From Zea mays (Eukaryota > Streptophyta > Magnoliopsida > Poales > Poaceae), in NCBI RefSeq assembly GCF_902167145.1, contig NC_050098.1:129468207-129532206 (forward strand): a stretch of DNA of 64,000 bases, written 5' to 3'. The position numbers and the translations under genes are program-made. Below the pieces are notes generated by a model that was not told where the DNA came from, made no database searches, and saw only the letters and a list, made by a program, of their open reading frames with translations. Below, piece after piece: positions 44,868 to 56,470 of the stretch. How positions within the stretch are numbered: the first letter of the stretch is position 1; every line of letters starts with the position of its first letter.

Positions 44868-45359
44868 TCAGGTGTTGGCAGGGGGAGGAGCAGCACCCTC
44901 GGCATCGTTCCTAACCGCGGCGGAATCTGGCCCGGCCTCGGACGGTGACACATGTGGAAGGATCTCCACCTCAAAAAAGGAAGCCAACGCCGCGCCTGGG
45001 CCCTCAGCAGCCGCATCAAGCCTTTGGACCTCGGCTAGGGAGGCCTCCTCTTCGTCAGGTAAGCAGTAGCCCTCGCTGACCCGCTCCAAATCCATGTCGT
45101 AGTGGGAGGCGAGGACAGCGAAGGCCCGCCTAATGCCGTTGTGCAGCGCCCCGCGGAGTCTGTTGCGCACGTGGCCGCCCAAGGCCCGCAGGCGACTCTG
45201 GGTGGAGCTGCCCGAGGGGACGTCGTCGAGACCAAAGGTCCGGCAGAAGGCCGAGATGGCCTCGGACATGGCCAGGCAGTCGGCCTCCTTCTGCTCAGCC
45301 GCCTGGGCAAGCGCCTTGCAGTTCTTGACGGACTCGTTAAGAGCCGTCTCGAACCCTGA
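44868..45359 (-). pseudogene. Gypsy C antisense gene, 3' exon, copy 2
   Basis: A duplicate of copy 1 in which the frame is intact over the last 133 codons (45269-44868): MSEAISAFCRTFGLDDVPSG, GALHNGIRRAFAVLASHYDMD, then EGYCLPDEEEASLAEVQRL. A stop lies upstream, near 45362. It differs from copy 1 by scattered substitutions, so the duplication is not brand new. Confidence 0.6.
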
Positions 45360-45895
45360 AGACAGTCAGACGATATTCTTCAGACACGAGGAGAAGAATG
45401 AAGCTAAAACAAAGTCACAAAGCGGGCAAAACATACCTTCGGCCTAGGCACGCTACTGTGGGGCCATGGCTTGGGCGGACCGGCCAGACCCGACGGCCAC
45501 GGACAGGCCCTCCGCAAGGGTCCCGGCCCGAGCGGTCGCCTCAGGTCTAGAAAGGGGGGAACCCCCTCTGCGTCAAAATTTTCCTCGGAAAAGTTTTCTA
45601 CCGAAACAACTTTCGTGCCTTTCGACTACGTCGATAACGGAATCCTAAAGACGAGCGAGAGAGACCTTGAACGGCAAGGCCGACCGAGCCGAGGGACTCC
45701 TACGCCTCCGGGATACGAATACCTCACTCATCACCTTCCGCGAAAGGTAGATCACGCTCGGATAAGTGATTCTGCTACCGACGAACAAGTCCTAATGCTC
45801 GAAATAAGAGGAAAGAGACACAACTTTATACTCAAATACCCAAATGTTCAGGCCTCAGCAGCCACAGAAAACAAACACACATACTTAGGATAACT

Positions 45896-47260
45896 ATGCT
45901 ACATAGACTTAGACATCGGCAGCACCCTCATCGGTTTTCCCGACCTGTGGCAGACGTCTTAGCACTTAAAGCAATTACATTTTGCTCTCAGGCGAATTCC
46001 GGTACATTCCCTTACAAACGGGACCCTAGCTCCGTTCCCATAGGAATGAACTACCTCCACACCAGAGGGCTGCGAGATAACAAACTCCAGGCGACTCACC
46101 GGCGACCACTGCACCAGCAGCGACAATCGACCTCCGCCTCGGGCGGCTAGACAGCAGCAGCGATTGCCCCAGGGCAAACGCTACTATGAAAAGGCCCTCG
46201 CCCCCGTCCCCCAACGGGGGGTGAGAACAAGCCATTAAAGCCAAAGAGCCAGAGGTCCGGCCAAAGGTGGCACTGACGGTCTCGTCGGCGGAGGCAACCA
46301 CCTCTGCAGTGGGAAGCCTCACCTATGGCGGCCACCACCTCAGCACCGACGACAGCGGCCACCTGCGCACCAACGCCGCACCGGCGAATGGCGGCCACCC
46401 CAGCGCGCACAAGGAGGTCCTCACTCCCGTCCTCGGTACGGGAGTAAGGAAAGACCATCCAGGAACGCGGACACTGCCCCTGCAGCGTACGACGTCTTGT
46501 ACGACCCCCCGGTGCGGCCGGCGGCGCGGGACGGGCCATGGACGTGGCCGACCTACGCACGGCGCGACCGTCGCCCGTGCGGTGGACGGACAACCACACT
46601 CCGACCAGGCAGCAGGTGGCAGTTTGCCTCCTCCGCAAGGCTGGTGAACGCCCTTCTCCCCCAAATGCTGGAGGAAGAAGCAGGTCGCTAGCCCATGCGA
46701 AAGGCAGGACCACAACTTGGCTTGCCCTCCCCCAGCACGAATGATGAACATCCTTGAAGCTGAGGGCAGGGGGGAGGCCACAGCCCGGCTCGCTCTTCTC
46801 CACCACAAGACTGACGGTCATCATTCTGGGTGACCGCTGGCGGGGAACTGCAGTCGGGCTGCATGATGAAAATCCTTGAAGCCGAGCGATGACTAAAGAG
46901 CGTCAACCCCCACGAGGTCCTGCTCCTCCAACAGCAGCAAGAAGAAGGCAACACTGGTGCACCCCATCTGGAGACCCGGAAGATGGAAAGACATGACAAA
47001 TGCGGGAAGAGCAAAGGCATGGCTACTGCCCGGGAGATCGATCCCCTTTTAAAGGCAGACCTCCCCACTCGCGCCCCAAAGCATCACGGGCAAAGTCTCC
47101 CCCGACGTGCTCCAGGTTTCCCACCCTGCGACACGGGGGCTAGGTCCCACATGTCACACAAACTGACCCGAAACGCGAAGAGGGCGAACCGCCACACACG
47201 AAGCATGCAACTACCCCGCGGTTAAGCATCGCTGAAACCAGCGGTCGAAAAGGCGGGCCG
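45896..47260 (-). other. Gypsy C antisense module, unassigned
   Basis: Minus-strand frames of 225 codons (46824-46147) and 126 codons (47068-46688) overlap here. The phrase GFKDFHHAARLQ and the related SFKDVHH recur within about 100 bp. The whole segment is homologous to 62960-64000 in gypsy D. The proteins are rich in Gly/Arg/Ala and unlike known domains, so their coding status is uncertain. Confidence 0.4.
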
Positions 47261-48657
47261 CCACGCGAGAAGCGTGCGACCGCACCACGGTTGTGCACCC
47301 TTTCAGCTTCGTTGCAACCGGCAGTCCAGCATGGAGGCTCGGGCCCACATGTCATGTAACCGGCGCACTGGTTACTACGTGCAAAGAAACCACACCGCCA
47401 CTTGCGCCAATACCGCGTCTTCTCGGGACTACACAACCAGTGCAACGACTCGAGGCAGCCCCGCGCATGACCCAACAGTGCCAATTAAGTGCGACGGTCA
47501 CGGGTCAGACAGCCATGGGGATAGACACGACAGTTGGTATGACCATAGGCGGACCGGCAGTAATTGCAGCAACGGACGGACGGAAGCAGCGGTCCAACCA
47601 CCAACCAGGCCCTGGTCCCACCTACAGGCTCGCATCCTCCCCTGAAGCGGCAGGGGAGCCCTCTCCCACAGCATAAAGACGATGCACCCGTGTTCCATTC
47701 CTCGAACGACTCGCGCACGCGCAACGGATACCCCGCGCGTCACCCGTCCCGTCGCATTAACTCCCTGGCAGGACACACATCTCCTCTGGCAGGCGGGCGG
47801 GCGCCGTTTCGCCTCCGTCATGATTACTGCCTCAAAAAAGGTGCGCCACACTGTTTCGAAATATCTCCTTTCTTCCTTTCCTTTCTCTTTCTCTCTCTCC
47901 GCAGGGATCGGGAAAGGGGACATTTCGAAGGAGCCCTTCGCAGCGAAAGAAACGGGCCCCGAGCCCTCCTACTGATCAGGGGTTCGAAGGTTGCGCCCTA
48001 CGGGGTTCGACGACTGCCCCAGAGCACTCAGGCTCCGAGCCCTTTACTGATCAGGGGTTCGAAGGCTGGCCCCTCGAAGGGATTCGACAGCCGCCCCAGA
48101 ACATGCAGAGTCAGGGATGACCCTGGGTACATCCGTTACATGGCCAAGGCTCGGGCTACGCTCCCGAGGTACCCTAAGACATTTCCGAGACCAGCGATAA
48201 CGGTTTGTAATGGAATCCCACCAAAGGGAGGCACCGAGCCCTCGGACCCTATCGAACGGGTCCGGGTCCAGCAAATCACTTGCAAGTACTTTTGGAACGC
48301 GCCTCTCGGCCACTAGCCGACCCTTATCGAACAGGGCTTGGGCGTCCGCTCGGATTACCCAATAGCAACTCACTGGAAACACCATGTTCAGCGCCCACCG
48401 AGGGTAACATGGCGCGTTCCCCCCTCCTCCTTGTAGAAAGGCGACGAAGGGGCGTACAATAAAAAGCCGAGACGGTCCTCGATCGTCCTCTTGCTCCGTG
48501 TAGAGGCTCGGAGGCTGCTCTTGCACCGGGCTACGGCCAAATTATTGACCACGTCGACAAACCAGCTTGACTCAAGGCCTGACCATGCACCCGGGCTATG
48601 GCCAGGCCGCATGAGGGAACAACAAGGCCGACCGAGGGATCACAAGAAGAATTAAGA
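47261..48657 (+). other. Gypsy C 3' region, non-coding
   Basis: No supported gene. GC-rich, with a tandem-like phrase TGATCAGGGGTTCGAAGG(C/T)TG at about 47974 and 48044. Confidence 0.4.
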
Positions 48658-48732
48658 CCTCAGAGGAGTCAAACCACTCCTCTGAGGCCTCAGGGGCTAC
48701 ACCCGATGGGTGCGCTCGCGCGCACCCATCGG
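48658..48732 (+). other. Two adjacent perfect hairpins before the 3' LTR
   Basis: CCTCAGAGGAGT (48658-48669) pairs with ACTCCTCTGAGG (48676-48687) across a 6-base loop. CCGATGGGTGCGC (48703-48715) pairs with GCGCACCCATCGG (48720-48732) across a 4-base loop. Both are perfect 12-13 bp stems, 95 bp upstream of the 3' LTR. Confidence 0.75.
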
Positions 48733-48811
48733 AACAAAATATGACCAAGAAAGGCTAGTCCCCTTGCAAAAGATCCGGCAGAACCTCCAAGCGAGTGCCT
48801 ACACTCCCTTT

Positions 48812-48827
48812 GAGGCTCGGGGGCTAC
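48812..48827 (+). other. Polypurine tract of gypsy C
   Basis: GAGGCTCGGGGGCTAC directly before the LTR. It is purine-rich and in the expected place. Confidence 0.65.
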
Positions 48828-50076
48828 TGTCGGGTACCGTAATTAGGGGTACCCCCAATACTCCTAAGCATGGCTGGAAAACATCTTCAAAACAGACCGT
48901 AAAGACTGGTAAGCACAGCTCAAAGATTCATCTACCAAGGGACGCGATCTCGTCTCGACCGAGCCCAGCCTCGGGCAAGGACAGTAGTCCTGAATGGATT
49001 CACGCCTCACCCGAAGGCCTCCTCAGGCAACAGGCACACCCCCGCCTCGCTCGAGGCTAAGCTCGGGCAAACTTTGTCGTATAGCAACCTCGACCAAATT
49101 GCCTTACCACCGACCGTATCGCATGCGCATTTAATGCGGGGATCACCTGACACCTTATCCTGACACACGAGCCTCAGTTGGCAAGGTCGAAATGACCGCA
49201 GTCACTTCGCCCCTTTACTGATCGTTCTGACAGAAAACAACACTATTCACCCCGTTCTGACTACTGTGCCAACCACCAGGGTAAGACTAACAACAGTAAG
49301 TCATGGCCTCTCCCGTGTTCAGCCTCAGGCGTGACAGGGAGCTCCGCCTCGCCCGATCCCATGCCTCAGCTTCAGCCTCGGCCTCGGGAGAAGGTCTCCG
49401 CCTTGCCCGATCCCAGGCCTCAGCCTCGGCCTCGGCCTCGAGAGAAGGTCTCCGCCTCACCCGACCCCAGGCCTCGGCCTCGGGAGGAGTCACGACCTCA
49501 CCCGACCTCAGTCTCGGCCTCAGGAGAAGTCACCGCCTCGCTCGACCTCGGCCTCGGACCGACCACGCTACAGGGGATACATCATTACCCTACCTCTAGC
49601 TAGCCGCCTCAGGCTACGAAGGAACAAGACCGGTGTCACATCTAGATTACTCCGGCAACAGGAAATGATGGTTCCCTGCATGTGTCCATGACGTCGATTG
49701 TTCTACAGGACCCAGGGCCGCACCGCCAGCTACGCTTCTACAGGGCTCAAGCACTTCTCCGCCGGCCACGTTAGCACATAGCTACACCCCCATATGTACA
49801 GCTGGACCATCCCCTTGTATCTATAAAAGGGGATGCCCAGGGCCTTCCCAAGGGGGGGGAAGGCGGGAGAAAAGGGGGCAAACTCAGACAGCTCACTTCA
49901 AGGCCACACCCTCTCTCGTGAAGCTTGTAACCCCTACTACGAGCACCCCGGTGCAAGATAATATAAGCCTCATCCTCCCTCTTGTGTTTCATCTTGCATC
50001 AATCCATCTGGGCAGGGACACGCAGCGTCAAATTCACTAGTCGGTTGAGGGTCCTCGCGGGTCCAAAACGCCGACA
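48828..50076 (+). repeat. 3' LTR of gypsy C
   Basis: 1249 bp, TGTCGGGTACC...AACGCCGACA. A TATA box CTATAAAAGG is at 49821-49830. Inside is a minisatellite of about 54 bp (three units, 49341-49500) rich in GCCTCGGCCTC. Confidence 0.8.
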
Positions 50077-51370
50077 GGTAGCACTCTGTGATAGTCAGTG
50101 CGCAGAATAGAGTGTGAGATTATGTATGTGCAACTATGTCAGTCGGTTTGTGGTGTGCAGGTGTGGAGAACAGGGATGATGGTTGACGGCTGAGGTGAAG
50201 GTCATATGGGCTCGTGCTGATGTACCAGGAGCGATGAAGGACGAGTGTTGGGTCTTGGCTGATGGACCGGAGCAGTCGGGTGACCAGCCGTGGTGGTTGA
50301 AACCTGGGACACGCACTCGCGCAAGGACATGGCAGAGCGGGCCGTGTTGCCGGCACGGTCGAGGATTGGCGGGACATGTGTCCAGGACGTGAGGGACACG
50401 GACACGATGCGACACTCACGGCAGTTTGGTGGATTATGCCTCAAAATCACTCAGCGCTACAGATGACGGGTTTTGCTGAGATTGGGCCTCAAAACTCGGC
50501 AGCGGCGGTTTAAATGGGAATCGGTGGCGGCACATGACATCATCACAGCGAAGGGTGCATCAAGGCGAAGCAACTTCGTGTGGAGCGCGTGACCGTCGGA
50601 TCGAAAACCTAGTAGTTGGACCATTTTGCCCTCGGTGAAGTGGATAGACTCTATGTAAATAGGCATAGTTTAGAAAATGGAAATAACCCTCTATAAATAG
50701 AGGAGAGGGTTGTTATTACAGCCATCTCTTGGTTACCATTTTGTTGAGACTTCACATTTTAGAGCTTTTAGTTTTCGCTCTAGGTAGACATATGTTGAGC
50801 CGAGGGATGCACAACGATTTTATAATCGACGACTATGTTTTTTATCTGCAAGATTAATCAAAGGAAGGGTCACCAGTACGGTCCACAACGTTCGTCCACT
50901 TCTCCATCTCAGTTTTGCATCTTTGCTGAAATTTGAAGTTGTTTTGGTCTCTTGTTCTTCCTTTGGCTTCTCTTGTGTTTTTGTGGGAAACCCTTGAATC
51001 TCTTAAGAGGATTTGGTTTGGAGATTTGTTGGTGGGTGAGATATACCCCTAGGATCACTACTTATGCCATGTTGGTGCAGTTTATGGTTGTGATCTTAGA
51101 TGATCTCGTTTTGAGTTCGTTCTAGAAAACTCCAACAAAACCACAATTCTGTTCTTATTTTTAGATCTACGGTTGATTCACAAGTCCGATTGGGCTCAAA
51201 ATTTGTGGAAACCTTGGAAACATATTCGTCTAGGTACATGTAAAATTTCAAAATTTGTGGAAATCTTAGAAACAACTTTTGGATGGTATTTCATCGGCAA
51301 ATCTGCCAGAAGTCAAAAAGGATGAAAAAAATGAGCCTTCGTTAATGCAAGAGATGTTCATTCAATTAAG
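50077..51370 (+). other. LTR-like stretch of unknown family
   Basis: About 1.3 kb without coding potential. A TATA box with dyad symmetry (CCCTCTATAAATAGAGGAGAGGG, 50680-50710) is followed by T-rich leader-like sequence and repeated phrases (AAATTTGTGGAAA at about 51199 and 51254). This looks like the promoter half of an LTR, perhaps from a copia element, but I find no partner LTR or clean ends. Confidence 0.4.
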
Positions 51371-51618
51371 AGCAGTGGTTGTGCAGGAGCAGGTCGTCTA
51401 ATCCACAAGTTCTCTTACATATATCAGCAGTGCAAGCAAGATCTACAGCAACATGATACAAAATTCATATCTGTTGTTTTTTTTCATGCAACACATGAGA
51501 ACTGAGATTCAACTTTGCACTTGTCTTTACATTCAAGATCGCCGTACAGACTAAGACTAGCATAACAAAACATCGAAGTGCACTTCTATTGCATCCTCAA
51601 GGTCAAGGCTGCTCGAAA

Positions 51619-52326
51619 TCACTCCTCTTCCTCGTCCACGTCATTTTCACAAACTAGATGACCAAGAGAAACTTTGGCTTTTTTTGCTCCCGACGAACTC
51701 GACGCACCAACCAATTCGCTTTTCCTCTTCTCGCCCTGCTATGCATCCTCCACATCTTTCATAACCTCACCGGAAGACTTGCTATCGCCCTCTTTCTCGG
51801 CAGAATCATCCTTCTCCGATGGTAGCTCGGCACCCTTCTTCAAGGATTGCTCGCACTCCTTCAGGAAGGCACGCACTTCATCATCCTCAGCGACATGTAG
51901 AGCTGTCTGGCCACCTTTGGTCTTTGCTGTGACGTCAACACCTTTCTTCACAAGGTACTTCACAAGATCCAGGTGAGAATTCTGAGCAGCAAAGTGCAGC
52001 GCCGTGAAGCCTTTCCGGTTCTTGGCTTTCACAGAGGCCCCAGATGCCAGCAGCTCACGTGCCACTTCTACGTGGCCTTTCTGGGAAGCAAAATGAAGCG
52101 CTGCAGTGTCGTCCATTGCTGCAGCTCCCACATCAGCTTTGTGCTTGCAAAGGCATCTCACAACATCAACATGCCCAGCCCATGCAGCCAGGTGGAGTCT
52201 GAATGAGGAATTTACGAAGGAAAAGTTTGAGTCCGGTGTGCGTGAGAGGCGATCCCTTGAATTGACGGCGAGAGGGTTGGACTCGCACACCGACTCCACT
52301 GCTGCCGCATCACCAGACCTTGCAGC
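51619..52326 (-). pseudogene. Ankyrin-repeat protein fragment, antisense to copia E
   Basis: Read leftwards from 52326 it begins EAARSGDAAAVESV and contains four ankyrin repeats (LHLAAWAGHVDVVRCLCKH, ALHFASQKGHVEVARELL, ALHFAAQNSHLDLVKYLV, and a final TALHVAEDDEVRAFL). A charged C-terminus ends ENDVDEEEE at 51619. A TAG at 51739-51741 breaks the frame 40 codons before the natural stop. A 36-bp insertion (52198-52233) sits between RTP and LHLAAW. It is pyrimidine-rich and ends CAG, like the 3' remnant of an intron. The N-terminus is cut exactly where copia pol sequence begins. The parent gene encodes a small plant ankyrin protein, probably a protein-interaction module. Confidence 0.75.
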
Positions 52327-55300
52327 CTCAATGGGAGCAGTGGCAAAAGGGCAAGTCTTCCGAGTGCCTCACTTCACCTGATGGGCAAACCACCAACTCA
52401 TTCGGTAACTTTGCCAACTATACCCACATGGACGAAGGTACTCAAGCACAAGTTTTTGCATCCTCATATAGACATCACATAGATTGGGTCATAGATTCAG
52501 GAGCATCAAAGCATGTGACTGGCATGTCCACCCCGTTCAAAACATATATTCCTTATACACATTCTGAGTCAGTTCAAATTGCTGATGGTACATCTCAACA
52601 AATCTGTGGTATAGGATCTGTTGAGTGTACATCATCTCTTAGTTTGCCATCAGTTCTGCATGTTCCATCTTTTCCAGTCAATCTCCTTTCTGTAAGTTCA
52701 ATCATTGACCAATTCAAGTGCACAGTAATATTTGATGAAAATTCTTGTGTCTTTCAAGAGAAGAGTACTGGGAGAAAGATTAGGACTGGAGTCAGGCATA
52801 ATGGGTTGTGGTTCATCAGTCATGAGGAGTCAGCATTGAAAGCAGCTGTTGAGGGGGATGGCAAGGAGATTCTACTACATCATCGTCGGTTAGGACATAT
52901 ATCTTTTGAGAACTTAAGTCAGTTGTACCCTATGATGTTTAAGGGAGTGGACAAAAGTAGACTTGTATGTGATGCATGTGAACTTGGCAAACATACTAGA
53001 TCTACCTATCCTAGTGTTGGTCTTCGTAGTTGTGAACCGTTTATTCTAATACATTCAGATGTTTGGGGTCCTTGCTCAGTCACTTCTGTGAATGGTGCAA
53101 AGTGGTACGTCACTTTTATTGATTGTTACACTCGTATGACTTGGATCTATATACTTAAGCATAAAAATGAGGTGTTACGTACAGTGCTTTCAAGACTTTC
53201 ATAAATTGGATGCAAATCAGTTTAATGCAAGAATTCGAGTTATCAGGACTGACAATGGAACAGAGTATGTGAATAATGAATTTAGATCATATCTGTCAGG
53301 TCAAGGAATTATTCACCAAACAACTTGTCCTGGAACTCCACCTCAGAATGGTGTAGCAGAGAGGAAAAATCGTCATTTGTTGGAAGTAGCAAGATCTCTC
53401 ATGTTTCAGATGAATGTGCCTAAGTATCTGTGGAGTGAGGCAGTAATGACGACCACATACATCATCAACCGGATGCCCTCAAGAATACTTAATATGAAAT
53501 CTCCTGCAGAACTTCTATTGGGAAAGTGTGACTTTCGTGTTCCACCCAAGGTATTTGGTTGTGTCTGTTTTGTCAAAGATCATCGACCTATGGTGAGCAA
53601 GTTGGATCCTCAAGCAGTCAAGTGCATTTTTGTGGGTTATTCATCTACTCAGAAAGGATACAAGTGTTGGGACCCTATTGGTAAGAGACTGTTAGTGAGT
53701 ATGGATGTAACATTTCGTGAGGAAGACCCATACTACAGAAAGAAAATTGATCCAGATCAAATCCTGGAGGACTTCTCTTCGGTCAATGGAGGAGACCGTA
53801 GAGAGGGGGAGGATGACAGTGGTCGAGGTAGTGATGAGGCCAGTGGTGATGAAGCTAGTGGAGCTTCAGGAGGGGTGATTGTTGGAGGTATGATTCCATC
53901 AGAAGTGGAGAAAGGGATAACTACGCAGATATTGAGTAAAGATGAAAGTAGTTGGGATCATGGTGATCCAACTATTAATATTCAGGAGGAGACAGAGGAT
54001 GATGAGGCAGTGATTGTTGGATCAATTCCATGTCCTACTGCAGGGAAGTTGAATGAGAAACAGGGGGAGCAACATGATTGTTCCATTGGGGTAAAGGTGA
54101 ATGAGAAACAGGGGGAGCAACCTATAGTATACTATCGAAAGCGAACGAAGAAGCAGGGGGAGCAACCACAACCTCGATGTGTTGAAGCTCCAGTCCCATA
54201 TCTCTCTTCAAACTCCTCTCCAGACCCAGCTGGTAATGTCTCTCCAATCCCTGTTTCTCCCATTTCTGAACATGAAGAATTACCTCTTCCCCAAAGAAGA
54301 GTTCCTAGAGTAAATGCTAGGAAACCTCCTTCTCGTTATTGTTATGCACATGACATTGCTAAGTATGTCTCATACTCTAGTGTCTCTCCTGCATATAGAA
54401 CTTTCATTGCATCTCTACAAACAATATCTATTCCAAAGGATTGGAGGTGTGCCAAACAGGATCCAAAGTGGAAGGATGCCATGAAGGAAGAGCTGCTTGC
54501 CATTCAGAAGAACAATACATGGGAACTTGTTCACCTTCCAGAAGGAAAGAAGGCGGTGGGGTGCAAGTGGGTCTTCACAGTAAAGCAGACTCCTGAAGGA
54601 AAGATTGACAGGTACAAAGCAAGACTGGTGGCGAAGTGATATAGTCAGACATATGGGATCGACTATGATGAGACCTTTGCACCCGTGGCAAAAATGGGCA
54701 CGGTGAGGACCTTAATCTCATGTGCAGCCAATTTTGGTTGGCCTCTTCATCAGATAGATGTGAAGAATGCATTTCTCCATGGTGACCTGAAGGAAGAGGT
54801 CTATATGGAAATTCCACCTGGATTTGCAAATAAACAGACTATTGGGAAAGTGTGCAGACTTAAGAAGTCGCCCTATGGCCTAAAGCAGTCACCACGTGCA
54901 TGGTTTGATAGATTCAGGCGAGTTGTGTGTGATATGGGCTATTATCAATGCAATGGAGATCACACATTCTTCTACAAACATCAGGGCTCTTGTATCACTA
55001 TTCTAGCGGTTTATGTTGATGATATAGTGATCACTGGAGATGATGCAAAGGAGATCAAGAAACTAAAGGAAAGTCTAAGTAGAGCCTTTGAGGTAAAGGA
55101 CCTCGGACCACTCCGATACTTCCTTGGGATTGAGATAGCTAGATCATCTCAAGGAATTATTCTCTCCCAAAGAAAGTATGTCCTCGACCTTTTGTCAGAG
55201 ACATGAATGCTTGGGTGTCGCCCATGTGGCTCACCCATTGATAGGAATCACCAAACTTGTGCTGAGTTAGGTGACCCTATAGATCGGGAAAGATATCAGA

Positions 55301-55971
55301 GGGTAGTTGGCCGTTTGATATACCTTTGTCATACAAGACTGGACATTGCTTATGCAGTAAGTGTGGTGAGTAAGTATATGCATGATCCTAGAACTGGGCA
55401 TATGAAGATAGTTTATCAAATCCTGAGATACCTGAAGGGAACCCCTGGCAAGGGATTGTGGTTTAGACCAAACCAACATATGAATTTGGAGGGGTATTGT
55501 GATGCAGACTGGGCAAGCAGTAGGGATGATCGGAGATCCACTTCTGGGTACTGTGTATTTGTGGGAGGAAATCTGGTTTCATGGAGAAGCAAGAAGCAAG
55601 CAGTGGTGTCCCGGTCCACTGCAGAGGCTGAACATAGAGCAATGGCTCTAGCAGTGTGTGAAATGATATGGTTGAAGGGTCTCTTGAAGGAGCTTCAAGT
55701 GTTGAAAAATGAGACAATGTTACTCTATTGTGACAATGTGGCAGCAATCAACATAGCAAATAATCGAGTTCAGTTTGATCGCATGAAGCATGTGGAGATT
55801 GATAAGTTCTTTATCAAAGAGAAGATTGATAGTGGGGCTTTGAAGTTGAAGTATGTAAAATCTCGTAACAAGTAGCGGATAGTCTCACAAAAGGTTTAGG
55901 TCCTAAGGATAATGAGTTGGCATGTAACAAGATGGGATTGTTGAATATATTTAGCCCATCTTGAGGGAGAG
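52327..55971 (+). pseudogene. Copia E Pol (5'-truncated, stops and frameshifts)
   Basis: Ty1/copia order: protease DWVIDSGASKHVTG near 52484; GAG-pre-integrase HHRRLGHISFENL; integrase HSDVWGPC, RTDNGTEY and PQNGVAERKNRHL; RT WPLHQIDVKNAFLHGDL near 54740 and YVDDIVITGDD near 55012; RNase H STAEAEHRAM; then ADSLTKGLGP. Frame changes occur at about 53170-53200 and about 55866, with TGA stops at 54637 and 55204. Gag, PBS and 5' LTR are absent; the left end merges into the ankyrin fragment. It belongs to the Tork/TAR-type plant copia group at a guess, and is distinct from the Opie/Ji-like element. Confidence 0.85.
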
Positions 55972-56074
55972 TGTTGGTGTAATTATGAACAAGTGTAAGG
56001 GTCTCCCTTGTAAAGAGGTGAAATATAATGTGAGTGTGGAGTGCTGTGTGAGAGTTGACACACCAAAAACAACA
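55972..56074 (+). repeat. 3' LTR (or LTR fragment) of copia E
   Basis: After a purine tract CTTGAGGGAGAG the sequence TGTTGGTGTAATTATG starts; the first CAACA is at 56070-56074. TGTTG/CAACA would make an unusually short LTR of 103 bp. It may equally be a longer LTR truncated near 56085. No 5' partner was found. Confidence 0.45.
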
Positions 56075-56105
56075 ATATCCAAAACCCAAGCTAAGTATCT
56101 GAAAA

Positions 56106-56470
56106 TTGGATGGGGAGCTTGAACTGCCAGTAGTGTTTGCATGGCCATCCTCGGGAACGCGTCAAGCAGCAGATTTCAGACCCTTTTCTTTGGTAGGTGA
56201 AGCCTGGTGCACCGAAGAGGAAGAGGGACTGGGTCATCTCCAATCCAGTGCTAGTAGCGTTTGCATGCACATCCCCGACCCCGACAAAGGTTGTTGTGAT
56301 GTGCCATTCCAGTGGGAAGAAAAGCCTAGGAAGCATCTCCTTTTCATTGCAAGAATCGTTCAGCCTAAACGAAGTTTCTGCCAGGATACCTGATTGGGAA
56401 AGCAGTAGCACGCTTCCTCTCTTGAAGTCCCTTGAGGCTTCTAATGAACGTGACGTACATACCATTCCTT
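56106..56470 (+). pseudogene. Gene fragment with VPFQWEEKP motif (DUF688-type)
   Basis: The frame from ATG 56106 starts MDGELELPVVFAWPSSG and reaches CDVPFQWEEKPRKH at about 56308 before a stop at 56393. Short plant proteins with an N-terminal acidic/LPLF segment and VPFxWEExPGKP (DUF688, At4g00950/MEE47-like) share this layout. The Gly of PGKP is Arg, and the later part continues in another frame. It is therefore probably a truncated, decayed copy. Confidence 0.5.

Larger units (their letters stand above)
43471..45895 (+). repeat. 1.04-kb tandem duplication in gypsy C 3' region
   Basis: Units start at the motif TCTAGAA(A)GGGGGAACCCC at about 43471, 44508 and 45547, a period of 1037-1039 bp. 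Two units are complete and a third runs about 350 bp. Units 1 and 2 are about 97% alike by eye. Each complete unit holds the last exon of the antisense gene. Confidence 0.85.
37388..50076 (+). mobile_element. Gypsy C: 5'-truncated Ty3/gypsy (Tat-type, RIRE2-like) element
   Basis: In order on the plus strand: gag, protease, RT, RNase H, integrase, a 5.5-kb 3' region with antisense coding pieces, PPT and a 1249-bp 3' LTR. The 5' LTR, PBS and first Gag codons are missing; the breakpoint is about 37388. Every gene carries stops or frameshifts. Codons are GC-rich and CTCGG/CCGAGG words abound, in contrast to neighbouring elements. The domain order and antisense 3' region place it with the Tat lineage; the family name is uncertain. 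Confidence 0.8.

Noticed and set aside
44063..45447. Plus-strand frames in the 1.04-kb repeat (for example MGGEDNEGPPNAV)
   Set aside because: They are shadows of the minus-strand exon, which matches the known antisense protein pattern.
46267..46744. Plus-strand frames over the antisense module (for example MALTVSSAEATTSAV)
   Set aside because: GC-rich region open in several frames. No conserved phrase on the plus strand beyond what nucleotide homology explains.
49303..49603. Plus-strand frames rich in Ala/Ser in the gypsy C LTR
   Set aside because: Caused by the GCCTCGGCCTC minisatellite.
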